Both the position numbers and the translations under genes were made by a program. From NCBI GenBank assembly GCA_024508675.1, contig JANINQ010000001.1, positions 623,162 to 687,161 of the forward strand: a DNA stretch of 64,000 nucleotides, written 5' to 3'. A model generated the notes under the pieces. It was not told the origin of the DNA and did no database searches. It was given only the letters and a program-made list of their open reading frames with translations. The stretch's first letter is position 1. Each line of letters begins with the position of its first letter. Positions 53,403-62,769 of the stretch are shown here, one piece after another. The DNA is from Afipia sp. GTDB lineage: Bacteria > Pseudomonadota > Alphaproteobacteria > Rhizobiales > Xanthobacteraceae.

Positions 53403-55142
53403 ATGGACGCAACGAGCGCGCAGCCGAGCCAGTCGCAGCCGACATTCGCCGAACTGTTCACACCGAAATCCATCACGGTGCTGCGCGAGGGTTACGGCCG
53501 TGAAGCCTTTCGCGCCGACGTCATCTCGGGCCTGACCGTCGCCATTGTCGCGCTGCCGCTGTCGATGGCGATTGCGATCGCCTCCGGCACCACACCCGAC
53601 CGCGGACTTTATGCCGCGATCTTCGGCGGCTTTCTTGTTTCGCTGCTTGGCGGCAGTCGTTTTCAGATCGGCGGTCCCGCGGGCGCGTTCATTGTGCTTG
53701 TCGCAGCATCGGTGGCGCGTCACGGCATCGAGGGCGTGCTGCTCGCGACCATGATTGCCGGGCTGATCCTGATCGTGGCGGGTTTCCTCAAGCTCGGCAC
53801 CTACATCAAGTTCATTCCCTATCCGGTGACGGTGGGATTCACCGCAGGCATCGCCGTCATCATCTTCGCGAGCCAGATCCGCGACCTGCTCGGCATCACG
53901 CTGACGGGCAAGGAGCCGGGCGAACTCGTTCCGAAACTCGAAGCTCTCGGCCGCGCCATCGGCACCACCAATGCAGCGGCGGTGGCGATCTCTGTCGCTA
54001 CCATCGTCATCATTTCCGTTTTGCGAAAATGGCGGCCGGCGTGGCCGGGCATGCTGATCGCTGTCGGTGTCACGGCCGTGGCTGCGGCGCTGCTGTCGCT
54101 GCCGGTGGAAACCATCGGCACGCGGTTCGGCGGTATTCCGCAGTCATTTCCAATGCCGGCATTTCCCGCGATTACGCTGACGAAAATTCAGGCCGTGCTG
54201 CCCGACGCGGCGGCGTTCGCGCTGCTCGGCGCCATCGAGTCGCTGTTGTCCGCGGTGGTCGCCGATGGCATGACCGGCCGCCGCCATCGTTCCAACAGCG
54301 AACTCGTCGCGCAGGGCTTCGCCAATATCGGCTCCGCGCTGTTCGGCGGCATCTGTGTCACCGGCACCATCGCGCGCACCGCCACCAACGTCCGCGCCGG
54401 TGCGCGCAGCCCGATCTCGGGAATGCTGCATTCGGTGTTCCTGCTCGCCTTCATGCTGCTGGCAGCGCCGCTCGCCAGCTACATTCCGCTGGCGACGCTG
54501 GCGGGCGTGCTCGCCGTGGTGGCGTGGAACATGGCGGAGAAGCATGAATTCGCGACCCTGATCCGCTCGTCGTGGGGCGATGCGGTGGTGCTGCTGGCGA
54601 CATTCCTGCTCACCGTGTTCCGCGATCTCACCGAAGGCATCGTGGTCGGCTTTGCGCTCGGCGCGCTGCTGTTCATTCACCGCATGTCGCAGATCACCGG
54701 CGTCGACACCTATGCGCCGCTTGTCGTTGACGACAAGGCGGACACCTCGAATGGCGAGCGCGAACGCTACGATCCGGCGCTCGCCACGGACCGCGACATC
54801 ATGGTCTATCGCATCTCCGGCGCGTTCTTCTTCGGTGCGGTCGCTGCCGTGGCGTCGGTGCTGGACCGGTTGTCCGGCTACAAGGCGCTGGTGATCGACT
54901 TCAAGGCAGTGCCGCTGCTCGACTCCACCGCCGCCAATGCCATCGCACAGATCGCGATGAAGGCGCGGCGGCAGGGCGTGCGCGTGTTCGTCACCGGCGC
55001 GTCGCCGTCGGTCCGTCGCACGCTGCTGTCCTATGGAGCGCGGCCGCCGCAGGCAAAATACCGTTCCGATATTGCAAGTGCCGTTTCGGAAATCAAACGG
55101 CTGGATCAGGCGATTGACAGCGCCGGGCATCGCGTGATTTGA
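53403..55142 (+). CDS. SulP-family anion transporter with STAS domain
   Basis: A 579-residue transporter with about eleven membrane segments. ADVISGLTVAIVALPLSMAIAIASG is the family N-terminus, LLGAIESLLSAVVADGMTGRRHRSNSELVAQGFANIGSALFGGICVTGTIARTATNVRAG the central signature, and the C-terminal STAS domain (about 470-560: DIMVYRISGAFFFGAVAAVASVLD, LLDSTAANAI) is present. SulP proteins move sulfate, bicarbonate or carboxylates; the sulfate name is family convention only. ATG 53403 is used; the XRE gene precedes it by 40 bp. Two palindromic sites follow its stop codon. Confidence 0.9.
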   Translation: MDATSAQPSQSQPTFAELFTPKSITVLREGYGREAFRADVISGLTVAIVALPLSMAIAIASGTTPDRGLYAAIFGGFLVSLLGGSRFQIGGPAGAFIVLVAASVARHGIEGVLLATMIAGLILIVAGFLKLGTYIKFIPYPVTVGFTAGIAVIIFASQIRDLLGITLTGKEPGELVPKLEALGRAIGTTNAAAVAISVATIVIISVLRKWRPAWPGMLIAVGVTAVAAALLSLPVETIGTRFGGIPQSFPMPAFPAITLTKIQAVLPDAAAFALLGAIESLLSAVVADGMTGRRHRSNSELVAQGFANIGSALFGGICVTGTIARTATNVRAGARSPISGMLHSVFLLAFMLLAAPLASYIPLATLAGVLAVVAWNMAEKHEFATLIRSSWGDAVVLLATFLLTVFRDLTEGIVVGFALGALLFIHRMSQITGVDTYAPLVVDDKADTSNGERERYDPALATDRDIMVYRISGAFFFGAVAAVASVLDRLSGYKALVIDFKAVPLLDSTAANAIAQIAMKARRQGVRVFVTGASPSVRRTLLSYGARPPQAKYRSDIASAVSEIKRLDQAIDSAGHRVI

Positions 55143-55144
55143 CC

Positions 55145-55176
55145 AATCCACATGTGGATTTAATCCATACGTGGAT
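55145..55176. promoter_or_regulatory. Tandem palindromic sites before aroE
   Basis: Site 1 (55145-55160) is the perfect 16-bp palindrome AATCCACATGTGGATT. Site 2 (55162-55176) reads AATCCATACGTGGAT and matches site 1 at 12 of 15 positions. Their 17-bp spacing would place two dimers on nearly opposite faces of the helix (about 1.6 turns). They lie between the SulP stop and the aroE start and could control aroE. Confidence 0.5.
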
Positions 55177-55200
55177 CGATTGAACCGGAGCCGGAATTTC

Positions 55201-56034
55201 GTGAGTGTGACACCCGCCGCATGTCTGATCGGCTGGCCCGCGGCGCATTCGCGTTCGCCGCTGATTCACAAATACTGGCTGAAGTCGTTCGGCATCGACG
55301 GCGACTACCGCATCGAGGCGGTGGAGCCGAATGCCTTCGCGAAGTTTATCGCGAGCCTTGAAGCGCGCGGCTATCGGGGCGCCAATGTCACCATTCCGCA
55401 CAAGGAGCAGGCGCGCGCGCTGACGCTTGCGGACGCGCGTGCAACGGCAGTCGGCGCAGCCAACACGCTTTACTTCGACAATGACGGCGAGCTGCGTTCG
55501 ACCAACACCGATGTCGAAGGCTTCATCGGTAATCTCGATGCCAGCGCCCCGGGCTGGGATGGCGCGGACGATGTGCTGGTGCTCGGCGCGGGCGGCTCGG
55601 CGCGCGCGGTGATCTTTGGCCTGATTGAGCGCGGCATCGCGCGCGTGCATCTGGCCAACCGCACCGCGTCGCGCTCGCAGGCGCTGGCGGAGCAGTTCGG
55701 CGCGCAGGTGAAGCCGCTGGCGTGGGACGCGATCGGCGATGTGCTGCCGCGCGCGGGCCTGCTGGTGAACACCACATCGCTCGGCATGAAAGGTCAGCCG
55801 CCGCTTGAGATCGACATCGGCGCCCTTCCATCCGGAGCGACAGTCGCAGACCTTGTGTATGTGCCGCTTGAAACGGAGCTTTTGAAAGCTGCAAAGGCAC
55901 GCGGCCTCAAAACCGCCGACGGCCTTGGCATGTTGCTGCATCAGGCGGTGCGCGGATTCGAATTGTGGTTCGGGAAGCGTCCCTCTGTCACACCGGAATT
56001 GCGCGCGCTGGTCGAAGCGGATCTGGTGAAGTAG
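55201..56034 (+). CDS. aroE: Shikimate dehydrogenase
   Basis: Reduces 3-dehydroshikimate to shikimate with NADPH in aromatic amino acid synthesis. The 277-residue protein begins GTG AGT GTG (VSVTPAACLIGWPAAHSRSPLIHKYWLK), and NVTIPHKEQA and NTDVEGFIGNL carry the catalytic Lys and Asp. GAGGSARAV is the NADPH loop. An earlier GTG 30 bp upstream (MDRLNRSRN) is less likely because it overlaps the tandem palindromes. The REP-like repeat and a small membrane protein gene follow. Confidence 0.95.
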   Translation: MSVTPAACLIGWPAAHSRSPLIHKYWLKSFGIDGDYRIEAVEPNAFAKFIASLEARGYRGANVTIPHKEQARALTLADARATAVGAANTLYFDNDGELRSTNTDVEGFIGNLDASAPGWDGADDVLVLGAGGSARAVIFGLIERGIARVHLANRTASRSQALAEQFGAQVKPLAWDAIGDVLPRAGLLVNTTSLGMKGQPPLEIDIGALPSGATVADLVYVPLETELLKAAKARGLKTADGLGMLLHQAVRGFELWFGKRPSVTPELRALVEADLVK

Positions 56035-56059
56035 TTTGCCTGTCTGGCAGGATATTCGC

Positions 56060-56138
56060 CGTCATTGCGAGCGAAGCGAAGCAATCCACTCTTTTCGGTA
56101 TTATGGATTTCTTCGTCGCTGCGCTCCTCGCAATGACG
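56060..56138. repeat. Palindromic repeat (CGTCATTGCGAG family), second copy
   Basis: Ends CGTCATTGCGAGCGAAGCGAAG and CTCGCAATGACG pair as in the unit at 41454-41540, and AAGCAATCCA is shared. It lies between aroE and the next gene, whose upstream open frame reads through it. Confidence 0.75.
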
Positions 56139-56173
56139 AGAAGATCTCAACACGTTTCAGCAAGGGATTGGCC

Positions 56174-56476
56174 TTGAACAGAACCGGAAAAATCATCGTT
56201 GTTGTCGCGCTCGTCCTGGTGGCGTTCAGCGCCTATACGAGCTATCGCGGCACACAGGGTTTCAATCCTGCCGAAATCGATGACATCAAGAAAAAGATCA
56301 CCGACGATTTCACCGCCAAGGGCATGACGGTGGCGGAGGTCAGCATGCTTCGCCGCGCGCCGCGCGAGCTTGCCGGCTATGTGAAGTTCAAGCCACCGGG
56401 ATCGGATCAGGTCCAGCAGAAAAACTGCACCGCCGCGATGACGAGCGACAAGGCGACGACGTGGAGTTGTCAGTGA
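56174..56476 (+). CDS. Small single-pass membrane protein
   Basis: A 100-residue protein starting at TTG 56174 (LNRTGKIIVVVALVLVAFSAYTSYRG), with one N-terminal membrane helix (about 6-22) and a soluble remainder: NPAEIDDIKKKITDDFTAKGMTVAEVSMLRRAPRELAGYVKFK and two cysteines (KNCTAAM, WSCQ at the end). AAGGGA 6 nt before the TTG supports this start; the open frame further upstream runs through a repeat. The fold resembles small envelope proteins, but I recognise no family. Confidence 0.68.
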   Translation: MNRTGKIIVVVALVLVAFSAYTSYRGTQGFNPAEIDDIKKKITDDFTAKGMTVAEVSMLRRAPRELAGYVKFKPPGSDQVQQKNCTAAMTSDKATTWSCQ

Positions 56477-56507
56477 CGAAGATGTGCGCCGGGTTCGCCT
56501 CTGTTCT

Positions 56508-56646
56508 CCCCTCTCCCCTTGTGGGAGAGGGTGCCTGAGCGAAGCGAAGGCGGGTGAGGGGTTCTCTCAGTGTCCGCTTCAACCCCTCTCCCGGCTCAAT
56601 CTCGTTTCACTCGATTTCGCCGCCCTCTCCCACAAGGGGAGAGGGG
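56508..56646. repeat. Inverted repeat with CCCTCTCCC arms
   Basis: Arms CCCCTCTCCCCTTGTGGGAG and CTCCCACAAGGGGAGAGGGG (56508-56527 and 56627-56646 within the longer arms) are reverse complements around a 95-bp spacer that holds further partial copies. It is a common intergenic repeat type and sits between the small membrane protein and the lldD-type gene. Confidence 0.75.
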
Positions 56647-56655
56647 AAGAACTGC

Positions 56656-57813
56656 TCACGCATTCGTCTGCATGTGATCCGTCAACACGTGACGGTCGAT
56701 CTCGCTGATGTGGTTGATGCCGGTGAGGCCCATGGTGGTGCTGAGTTCCTTGCCGATCAGGTCCAGCGCCAGCTCCACGCCCGCCTGTCCGCCCGCGCCG
56801 AGGCCGTAGATATAGGCGCGGCCGATCATGCAGGACTTCGCGCCGAGCGCCAGCGCGCGCATCACGTCCTGCCCGGTGCGGATGCCGCCGTCGAACATGA
56901 TTTCGGTCTGCGATCCGACATCCTGCACGATCTCCGGCAATACCGAGATAGACGACGGCGCGCCGTCGAGCTGACGCCCGCCATGGTTCGACACCACGAT
57001 GGCTTCCGCGCCCGCCTTCACCGCTTCGCGCGCGTCGACGATGTCGAGAATGCCCTTGATGATGAGCTTGCCGGGCCAGATCGAGCGAATCCACTCGACG
57101 TCTTTCCAGTTCAGCGACTGGTCGAACTGCGCCGCGACCCACTCCGAGGTGGAGCCGAGATCGCCCGCGCCCTTCACATGGCCGGTGATGTTGCCGAAAT
57201 TCCGGCTCTTGCCTTTCAGCATGCCCATGACCCAGCTCGGCTTGGTCGCGAAGTCGATCAGGTTTCTGAGCGTCGCGAGTTTCGGCGGCACGGTCAGGCC
57301 GTTCTTGACGTCGGCGTGGCGCTGGCCGAGCACCTGCAGGTCGACCGTGAGCACCAGCGCGCTGCACTTTGCGGCGATGGCGCGCTCGATCAGCGCTTTC
57401 GCGAAACCGCGGTCCTTCATCATGTAGAGTTGGAACCAGAACGGCTTCTCGACATTGGCGGCGACGTCTTCGATCGAGCAGATCGACATGGTGGAGAGTG
57501 TGTAGGGAATGCCGACCTTCTGCGCGGCGCGGCAGGCGTAGATCTCGCCGTCCATATACTGCAGTCCGCCAGAGCCGATCGGCGCGAGGATCAGCGGAAG
57601 CGCGGCCGGTTCGCCAAGAATGGTGGTATTGAGCTGCCGCTTCGAGATGTCCACCAGGATGCGCTGGCGGAACTTGTATTTCTGCATGTCGCTGATGTTG
57701 GCACGCAGGGTTTCTTCCGAATAGGAGCCGCCGTCCACGTAATCGAAGAAGGGCTTTGGCACGCGGCGCTTGTGAATCTGCCGCAGGTCCTCGATGCAGG
57801 TAATGTTCTTCAT
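56656..57813 (-). CDS. lldD: FMN-dependent alpha-hydroxy acid dehydrogenase (L-lactate dehydrogenase type)
   Basis: A 385-residue TIM-barrel flavoenzyme that oxidises L-lactate or a related 2-hydroxy acid and passes electrons to the quinone pool. FFDYVDGGSYSEETLRAN, VVSNHGGRQLDGAPSS with the active-site His, and FDGGIRTGQDVMRAL with the FMN phosphate site match the family. The start MKNITCIEDLRQIHK at 57813 is chosen over an ATG 13 codons earlier. The lldD name is by family; glycolate and mandelate dehydrogenases are close relatives, so the substrate is provisional. Confidence 0.88.
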   Translation of the reverse strand: MKNITCIEDLRQIHKRRVPKPFFDYVDGGSYSEETLRANISDMQKYKFRQRILVDISKRQLNTTILGEPAALPLILAPIGSGGLQYMDGEIYACRAAQKVGIPYTLSTMSICSIEDVAANVEKPFWFQLYMMKDRGFAKALIERAIAAKCSALVLTVDLQVLGQRHADVKNGLTVPPKLATLRNLIDFATKPSWVMGMLKGKSRNFGNITGHVKGAGDLGSTSEWVAAQFDQSLNWKDVEWIRSIWPGKLIIKGILDIVDAREAVKAGAEAIVVSNHGGRQLDGAPSSISVLPEIVQDVGSQTEIMFDGGIRTGQDVMRALALGAKSCMIGRAYIYGLGAGGQAGVELALDLIGKELSTTMGLTGINHISEIDRHVLTDHMQTNA

Positions 57814-57895
57814 GGACGCGTCCTCATTGAAACTTCTTGTTCCCGCAATCATCTATCATGGTTGAAGAGTGTGCAAACACTGCCGGAAGCGTGTG

Positions 57896-58301
<406 letters not shown>

Positions 58302-58359
58302 CGCCCCCGTTCAGGCGAGCTTTCCTTGAAAATATCATTATAAATCAAAAGGATAACTG

Positions 58360-58385
58360 TTACTGCCGCCCTTGGGCGGCAGTAA
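58360..58385. promoter_or_regulatory. Perfect 12-bp hairpin upstream of glmM
   Basis: TTACTGCCGCCC and GGGCGGCAGTAA pair with a TT loop, 133 bp before glmM. No T-run follows. It may be the terminator of the mini-protein genes or a leader structure of glmM. Confidence 0.5.
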
Positions 58386-58517
58386 TGATTCATCATATTA
58401 TTTGAAGAAATCCGGGCCGCAGAGGCTTTATAACAGCCATTCCGCTAGAATGGGGCGTTCGCCAGAGCCAAGCAGGTTTCAGAGCCTGGCCAGAGACTCG
58501 GCGGAACAGGGGAATTC

Positions 58518-59867
58518 ATGGTGCGCAAATATTTCGGGACCGACGGCATTCGCGGCCGCGCCAATGGTCTGATCACGCCGGAGCTGGCGCTCAAGGTCGG
58601 GCAGGCCGCCGGGCTGGTGTTTCAGCGCGGCGATCATCGTCATCGCGTGGTGATCGGCAAGGACACCCGCCTGTCCGGTTACATGATCGAGACCGCCATG
58701 ATCGCGGGCTTCACCTCGGTGGGCATGGACGTGCTGCAGCTCGGCCCGATGCCGACGCCTGCCGTCGCGATGCTGACCAAGTCGATGCGCGCCGATCTCG
58801 GCGTGATGATTTCCGCCTCGCATAACCTGTTCGACGACAACGGCATCAAGCTGTTCGGCCCTGCCGGGTTCAAGCTGTCCGACGATGTCGAGAAGCATAT
58901 CGAACAGCTGATGGACGAGAACCTCGACAAGCGGCTCGCCCAGAGCGCCAGCCTCGGCCGCGCCCGCCGCATCGACGGCGTGCATGACCGCTACATCGAA
59001 TTCGCCAAGCGCACCCTGCCGCGCGATCTTAGCCTCGACGGCCTTCGCGTGGTTGTCGATTGCGCCAATGGCGCCGCCTACAAGGTTGTGCCGGAAGCGC
59101 TGTGGGAGCTTGGCGCGGACGTGATTTCCATTGGCGTCGAGCCGGACGGTTTCAACATCAACAAGGACTGCGGATCGACCTCGCCGGAAGCGCTGTCGCG
59201 CAAGGTGCGCGAGATGCGCGCCGACATCGGCATCGCGCTCGATGGCGACGCCGACCGCGTCATCATCGTGGATGAGCGCGGCCATGTGGTCGATGGCGAC
59301 CAGCTGCTTGCGGTGATCGCGCAGAGCTGGAAGGACGACGGACGGCTGGCCAAGCCCGGTATCGTCGCCACCGTGATGTCCAATCTCGGCCTCGAGCGTT
59401 TTCTGAAAGAGCAGGGCATCGAGATGCTGCGCACGCCGGTCGGCGACCGCTATGTGCTCGAACAAATGTTGAAGGGCGGCTACAATCTCGGCGGTGAGCC
59501 GTCCGGCCACATCATCATGTCCGATTTCGCTACCACCGGCGACGGCTTCGTGGCCGCGCTGCAGGTGCTGGCCGTGGTGCAGCGCCTCGGCCGCCCGGTC
59601 TCGGAAGTCTGCCACCGCTTCGAGGCGATGCCGCAGATCCTCAAGAACGTGCGCTACCGCGCCGGCAAGCCGCTCGACAATCCGGGCGTCAAATCGGCCA
59701 TCGTCGATGCCGAGAAGCGTCTCAACGGCAGTGGTCGTTTGCTGATCCGCCCAAGCGGCACCGAGCCGGTGATCCGGGTGATGGGCGAGGGTGACAACCG
59801 CGATCTCGTCGAGGAGGCCGTGGATATGATCGTCTCGGCGCTCGGGACGGCTTCGGCGGCGGCCTGA
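58518..59867 (+). CDS. glmM: Phosphoglucosamine mutase
   Basis: Converts glucosamine 6-phosphate to glucosamine 1-phosphate for peptidoglycan and lipopolysaccharide precursors. The 449-residue protein has the phosphoserine loop ISASHN (S101), the metal loop [12 protein letters not shown] and [12 protein letters not shown], and the phosphate-binding end [12 protein letters not shown]. The ATG follows AGGGGA. It matches E. coli GlmM in length. A terminator and a palindromic repeat follow. Confidence 0.96.
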   Translation: MVRKYFGTDGIRGRANGLITPELALKVGQAAGLVFQRGDHRHRVVIGKDTRLSGYMIETAMIAGFTSVGMDVLQLGPMPTPAVAMLTKSMRADLGVMISASHNLFDDNGIKLFGPAGFKLSDDVEKHIEQLMDENLDKRLAQSASLGRARRIDGVHDRYIEFAKRTLPRDLSLDGLRVVVDCANGAAYKVVPEALWELGADVISIGVEPDGFNINKDCGSTSPEALSRKVREMRADIGIALDGDADRVIIVDERGHVVDGDQLLAVIAQSWKDDGRLAKPGIVATVMSNLGLERFLKEQGIEMLRTPVGDRYVLEQMLKGGYNLGGEPSGHIIMSDFATTGDGFVAALQVLAVVQRLGRPVSEVCHRFEAMPQILKNVRYRAGKPLDNPGVKSAIVDAEKRLNGSGRLLIRPSGTEPVIRVMGEGDNRDLVEEAVDMIVSALGTASAAA

Positions 59868-59880
59868 TCGTCTTTCACCT

Positions 59881-59906
59881 CTCCCCGTTTACGGGGAGCC
59901 GTTTTT
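59881..59906 (+). terminator. Intrinsic terminator of glmM
   Basis: CTCCCCGT and ACGGGGAG pair with a short loop and are followed by GCCGTTTTT, 13 bp after the glmM stop. Confidence 0.75.
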
Positions 59907-59910
59907 CCAT

Positions 59911-60027
59911 CGTCATTCCGGGACGCGAGCGCAGCGAGCGGACCCGGAATCCAGGCGAAGCGAGATGTGGTGGGAAAGACCGCGATGGATTCCGGGTTCG
60001 CGCGAAGACGCGCGCCCCGGAATGACG
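59911..60027. repeat. Palindromic repeat (TCATTCCGGG family)
   Basis: Begins CGTCATTCCGGGACGCGAGC and ends GCGCCCCGGAATGACG; the inner GGATTCCGGGTTCGCGCG links it to the units at 38270-38370 and 61412-61522. Confidence 0.78.
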
Positions 60028-60154
60028 GTGGGGCTGTCGAATAGGCACAGTCTGGCCAATCCGGCACACCAGCCATGGGTAATCGTGTCTGGCGACCTCG
60101 CCGCCGAATTTGTATGTCACGTCCATTCACTGTGACATTTGCCGGAAAGCTGCC

Positions 60155-61399
60155 GTGAACAAGCCCGTTATCCTGTCGGAAGATACTCTCGTTGCGCCGA
60201 TCGTGGTGGACGCGCCGGTCGCGCCGTCCCCGGTCAAGCCGGCTTTCGCTGTCATCGGCGCGATCAGCTTCTCGCATTTGCTGAACGACCTGATGCAGTC
60301 GCTGATCCCCTCGGTCTATCCGATCCTGAAGGAGAATTACGCGCTCGACTTCGGCCAGATCGGCATGATCACGCTCGCCTTCATGTTCACGTCGTCGCTG
60401 CTGCAGCCGCTGGTCGGCGCCTACACCGACAAATATCCGAAGCCGTTCTCGCTTGCGCTCGGCATGGGCTTCACGTTCGCCGGGCTGATCCTGCTCAGCG
60501 TCGCCCATCATTACTGGGTCATCCTCACCGCAGCCGCGCTGGTCGGCACCGGTTCCGCCGTGTTCCATCCGGAATCCTCGCGCATCGCGCGCATGGCCTC
60601 CGGTGGCCGCGTCGGCATGGCGCAGTCGGTGTTTCAGGTCGGCGGCAATCTCGGGACCGCGGTGGGTCCCGTGCTCGCGGCGCTGATCATCGTGCCGTAC
60701 GGGCAGGGCAGCATCGCATGGTTCTCGCTGGTTGCGGCGCTCGCCATTGTCGTGTTGTGGCAGATCGGCCGCTGGTACAAGCCGCGTGTCGCGCAGCGCA
60801 AGAGCGCGCATACTTCGCTGCCGGATGACGGTCCGTCCTCGGCGCGCATCATGGTCGCGCTCGGCGTCCTGATGGTGCTGCTGTTCTCCAAGACCTTCTA
60901 CACCGCGAGCATCAGCAGCTATTACACCTTCTTCCTGATGCAGAAGTTCGGCATCACCACGCAGGCCTCGCAGATCTATCTGTTCCTGTTTCTCGGCGCG
61001 AGCGCGGTCGGCGTGTTCTTCGGCGGCCCGCTCGGCGACCGGTTCGGCCGCAAGTATGTGATCTGGTTTTCGATCATCGGCGCGCTGCCGTTCACCCTCG
61101 CGCTGCCTTATGTCGATCTGTATTGGAACGCCGTACTCAGCATCCTGATCGGCTTCATCATCTCGTCGGCGACGCCCGCGATCATCGTCTACGCGCAGGA
61201 ACTGATGCCGCATCGCCTCGGCATGATCTCCGGCCTCTTCTACGGCATGACCTTCGGCTTCGGCGGTATCGGCGCTGCGGTGCTCGGCCAGCTCGCGGAC
61301 TGGAAGGACATCTTCTTCGTCTATCAGGTCTGCGCGCTGTTGCCCGCCATCGGTCTGCTTGCGGTGTTCCTGCCGCAGATCAAGCGTCACAAGCTCTGA
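60155..61399 (+). CDS. fsr: MFS efflux transporter, Fsr (fosmidomycin resistance) type
   Basis: A 414-residue twelve-helix major facilitator. ISFSHLLNDLMQSLIPSVYPILKENYALDFGQIGMITLAFMFTSSLLQPLVGAYTDKYPKPFSLALGMG is the Fsr N-terminal half, and FFGGPLGDRFGRKYVIWFS the inter-half loop. Fsr relatives export fosmidomycin and other compounds. GTG 60155 (MNKPVILSED) follows GGAAAG; an ATG 15 codons upstream (MYVTSIHC) is possible. The next palindromic repeat lies just after its stop. Confidence 0.88.
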   Translation: MNKPVILSEDTLVAPIVVDAPVAPSPVKPAFAVIGAISFSHLLNDLMQSLIPSVYPILKENYALDFGQIGMITLAFMFTSSLLQPLVGAYTDKYPKPFSLALGMGFTFAGLILLSVAHHYWVILTAAALVGTGSAVFHPESSRIARMASGGRVGMAQSVFQVGGNLGTAVGPVLAALIIVPYGQGSIAWFSLVAALAIVVLWQIGRWYKPRVAQRKSAHTSLPDDGPSSARIMVALGVLMVLLFSKTFYTASISSYYTFFLMQKFGITTQASQIYLFLFLGASAVGVFFGGPLGDRFGRKYVIWFSIIGALPFTLALPYVDLYWNAVLSILIGFIISSATPAIIVYAQELMPHRLGMISGLFYGMTFGFGGIGAAVLGQLADWKDIFFVYQVCALLPAIGLLAVFLPQIKRHKL

Positions 61400-61411
61400 T
61401 ACAAACACGAG

Positions 61412-61522
61412 TCATCCCGGACGGCCCGCATCTTGCGGGCCGATCCGGAATCTCGCAGCGATTGTCCCCGATGAGTGCAAGAGATTCCGGGTTCGCTTGT
61501 TTCACTCGCGCCCCGGAATGAC
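61412..61522. repeat. Palindromic repeat (TCATTCCGGG family), third member
   Basis: Begins TCATCCCGGACGGCCCGC, contains GATTCCGGGTTCGC and ends CCCCGGAATGAC; complementary ends as in 38270-38370. Confidence 0.75.
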
Positions 61523-61663
61523 ACCGGTTTATAGCCGCCACTATCCCGTCAGCATCCCTGACACATCCATCAACACATCGTTAGGATTTGCGGCGTGCTG
61601 CGGCGCGCGTTGTGTAAATATTTACCGTCCCGCTTAAGCCAGATTAAAAATCGCGGTTAAAAA

Positions 61664-61685
61664 TTAGGGTTAAGTGGCGCTTAAA
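61664..61685 (+). promoter_or_regulatory. Upstream element of first omp gene, CtrA-like
   Basis: ATTAGGGTTAAG (61664-61675) is followed by the CtrA-type array TTAA-N7-TTAA (61670-61684). A near-identical ATTAGGGTTAAC lies upstream of the second omp gene. The site is about 90 bp before the ATG. Direct CtrA control is inference. Confidence 0.4.
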
Positions 61686-61762
61686 CATTTGGTGCCATGG
61701 TCCGCCCATGAGTTTTGAGCGTGAGGCCCGTATCCCGCCTCACCGGTGAAAGGACCGGACCA

Positions 61763-62614
61763 ATGCGTACTCTGAAGAATCTTATTGCCGCAGGCGCGGC
61801 GTCGTTCATTTCCTCGGCCGCGCTCGCTGCCGATCTTCCGCCGCCCCCTCCGATGTATGTTCCTCCTCCGGTCGAAGATTTCGGCGGCTGGTATCTGCGC
61901 GGCGATATTGGTTTCAGCAATCAGAAGGTCCAGCACCTGAGCAATGCGCTCGAGGCGGGTCTCATTAGCCAAAGCCAGAAAGCAGACTTCAACAGCGCCG
62001 GCATCTTCGGCCTCGGTGCGGGCTATCGCTTCAACAACTGGTTTCGTGCGGACGTGACCGGCGAATATCGCGCCAGCTCGACGCTGAACGGCTATGAAGT
62101 AAACACGTTCACCGGCGCAGGCGTCACGCAGAACGGCTTCAACAAGTACACCGGCAACAAGTCCGAATGGCTGATCATGGCCAACGCCTATGCTGATCTC
62201 GGCACCTGGTGGTGCGTGACGCCGTTCATCGGCGCCGGTGTCGGTGCGGCCCGTGTGCAGATCGGGAACTATACCGATGTCGGACAGACCACAAGCCTCA
62301 ACGGCTTTCCGGGCGGTCCTAGCTCTGCCTACGCAGCGGACGCATCGAAGTGGAACTTCGCCTGGGCAGTTCACGCCGGTCTTGCCTACAAGATCAATCC
62401 GAGCCTGACGCTGGAACTGGCCTATCGCTATCTTGATATGGGCGACGGCATCACCGGCGATGTCATCACCTACACGGGCACCAACAACATCAACAATCCG
62501 ACCACGTTCAAGCACCTCACCTCGCACGACCTGAAGCTCGGCGTGCGCTGGGCGATCGATCCGGTGCCGGCTTACGTTCCGCCGATGCTGCCTCCGCTCA
62601 TCCGCAAGGGCTGA
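61763..62614 (+). CDS. Outer-membrane beta-barrel protein (Omp25/31 type)
   Basis: A 283-residue porin-like protein. MRTLKNLIAAGAASFISSAALAADLPPPPPMYVPPP has a signal peptide and proline-rich start; GWYLRGDIGFSNQKV and AGIFGLGAGYRFNNWFRADVTGEYRASSTLN are typical of the alphaproteobacterial Omp25/31 family. The barrel consists of about eight alternating strands. A terminator follows, then a second barrel gene. Likely major surface protein; exact role (porin, adhesin) unknown. Confidence 0.88.
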   Translation: MRTLKNLIAAGAASFISSAALAADLPPPPPMYVPPPVEDFGGWYLRGDIGFSNQKVQHLSNALEAGLISQSQKADFNSAGIFGLGAGYRFNNWFRADVTGEYRASSTLNGYEVNTFTGAGVTQNGFNKYTGNKSEWLIMANAYADLGTWWCVTPFIGAGVGAARVQIGNYTDVGQTTSLNGFPGGPSSAYAADASKWNFAWAVHAGLAYKINPSLTLELAYRYLDMGDGITGDVITYTGTNNINNPTTFKHLTSHDLKLGVRWAIDPVPAYVPPMLPPLIRKG

Positions 62615-62651
62615 TCGGAATTCTTCTCTCTATCTCCCTCCTTCAAACTTC

Positions 62652-62684
62652 AACGGCGCGGAATTTTCCGCGCCGTTTTCTTTT
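62652..62684 (+). terminator. Intrinsic terminator between the two omp genes
   Basis: AACGGCGCGGAA and TTCCGCGCCGTT pair around TT and run into TTCTTTT, 38 bp after the first omp stop. Confidence 0.9.
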
Positions 62685-62711
62685 GCGCAAAAAGCACGGC
62701 GATAACGAATG

Positions 62712-62722
62712 ATTAGGGTTAA
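62712..62722 (+). promoter_or_regulatory. Copy of the ATTAGGGTTAA element before the second omp gene
   Basis: ATTAGGGTTAAC is shared with 61664-61675 upstream of the first omp gene, with 48 bp to the ATG. Common regulation is possible; the TTAA-N7-TTAA part is not seen here. Confidence 0.4.
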
Positions 62723-62769
62723 CGCGGCATGATCGAACGTAGTTAAGAGTTGGTGACGGGAGTTTCGTG

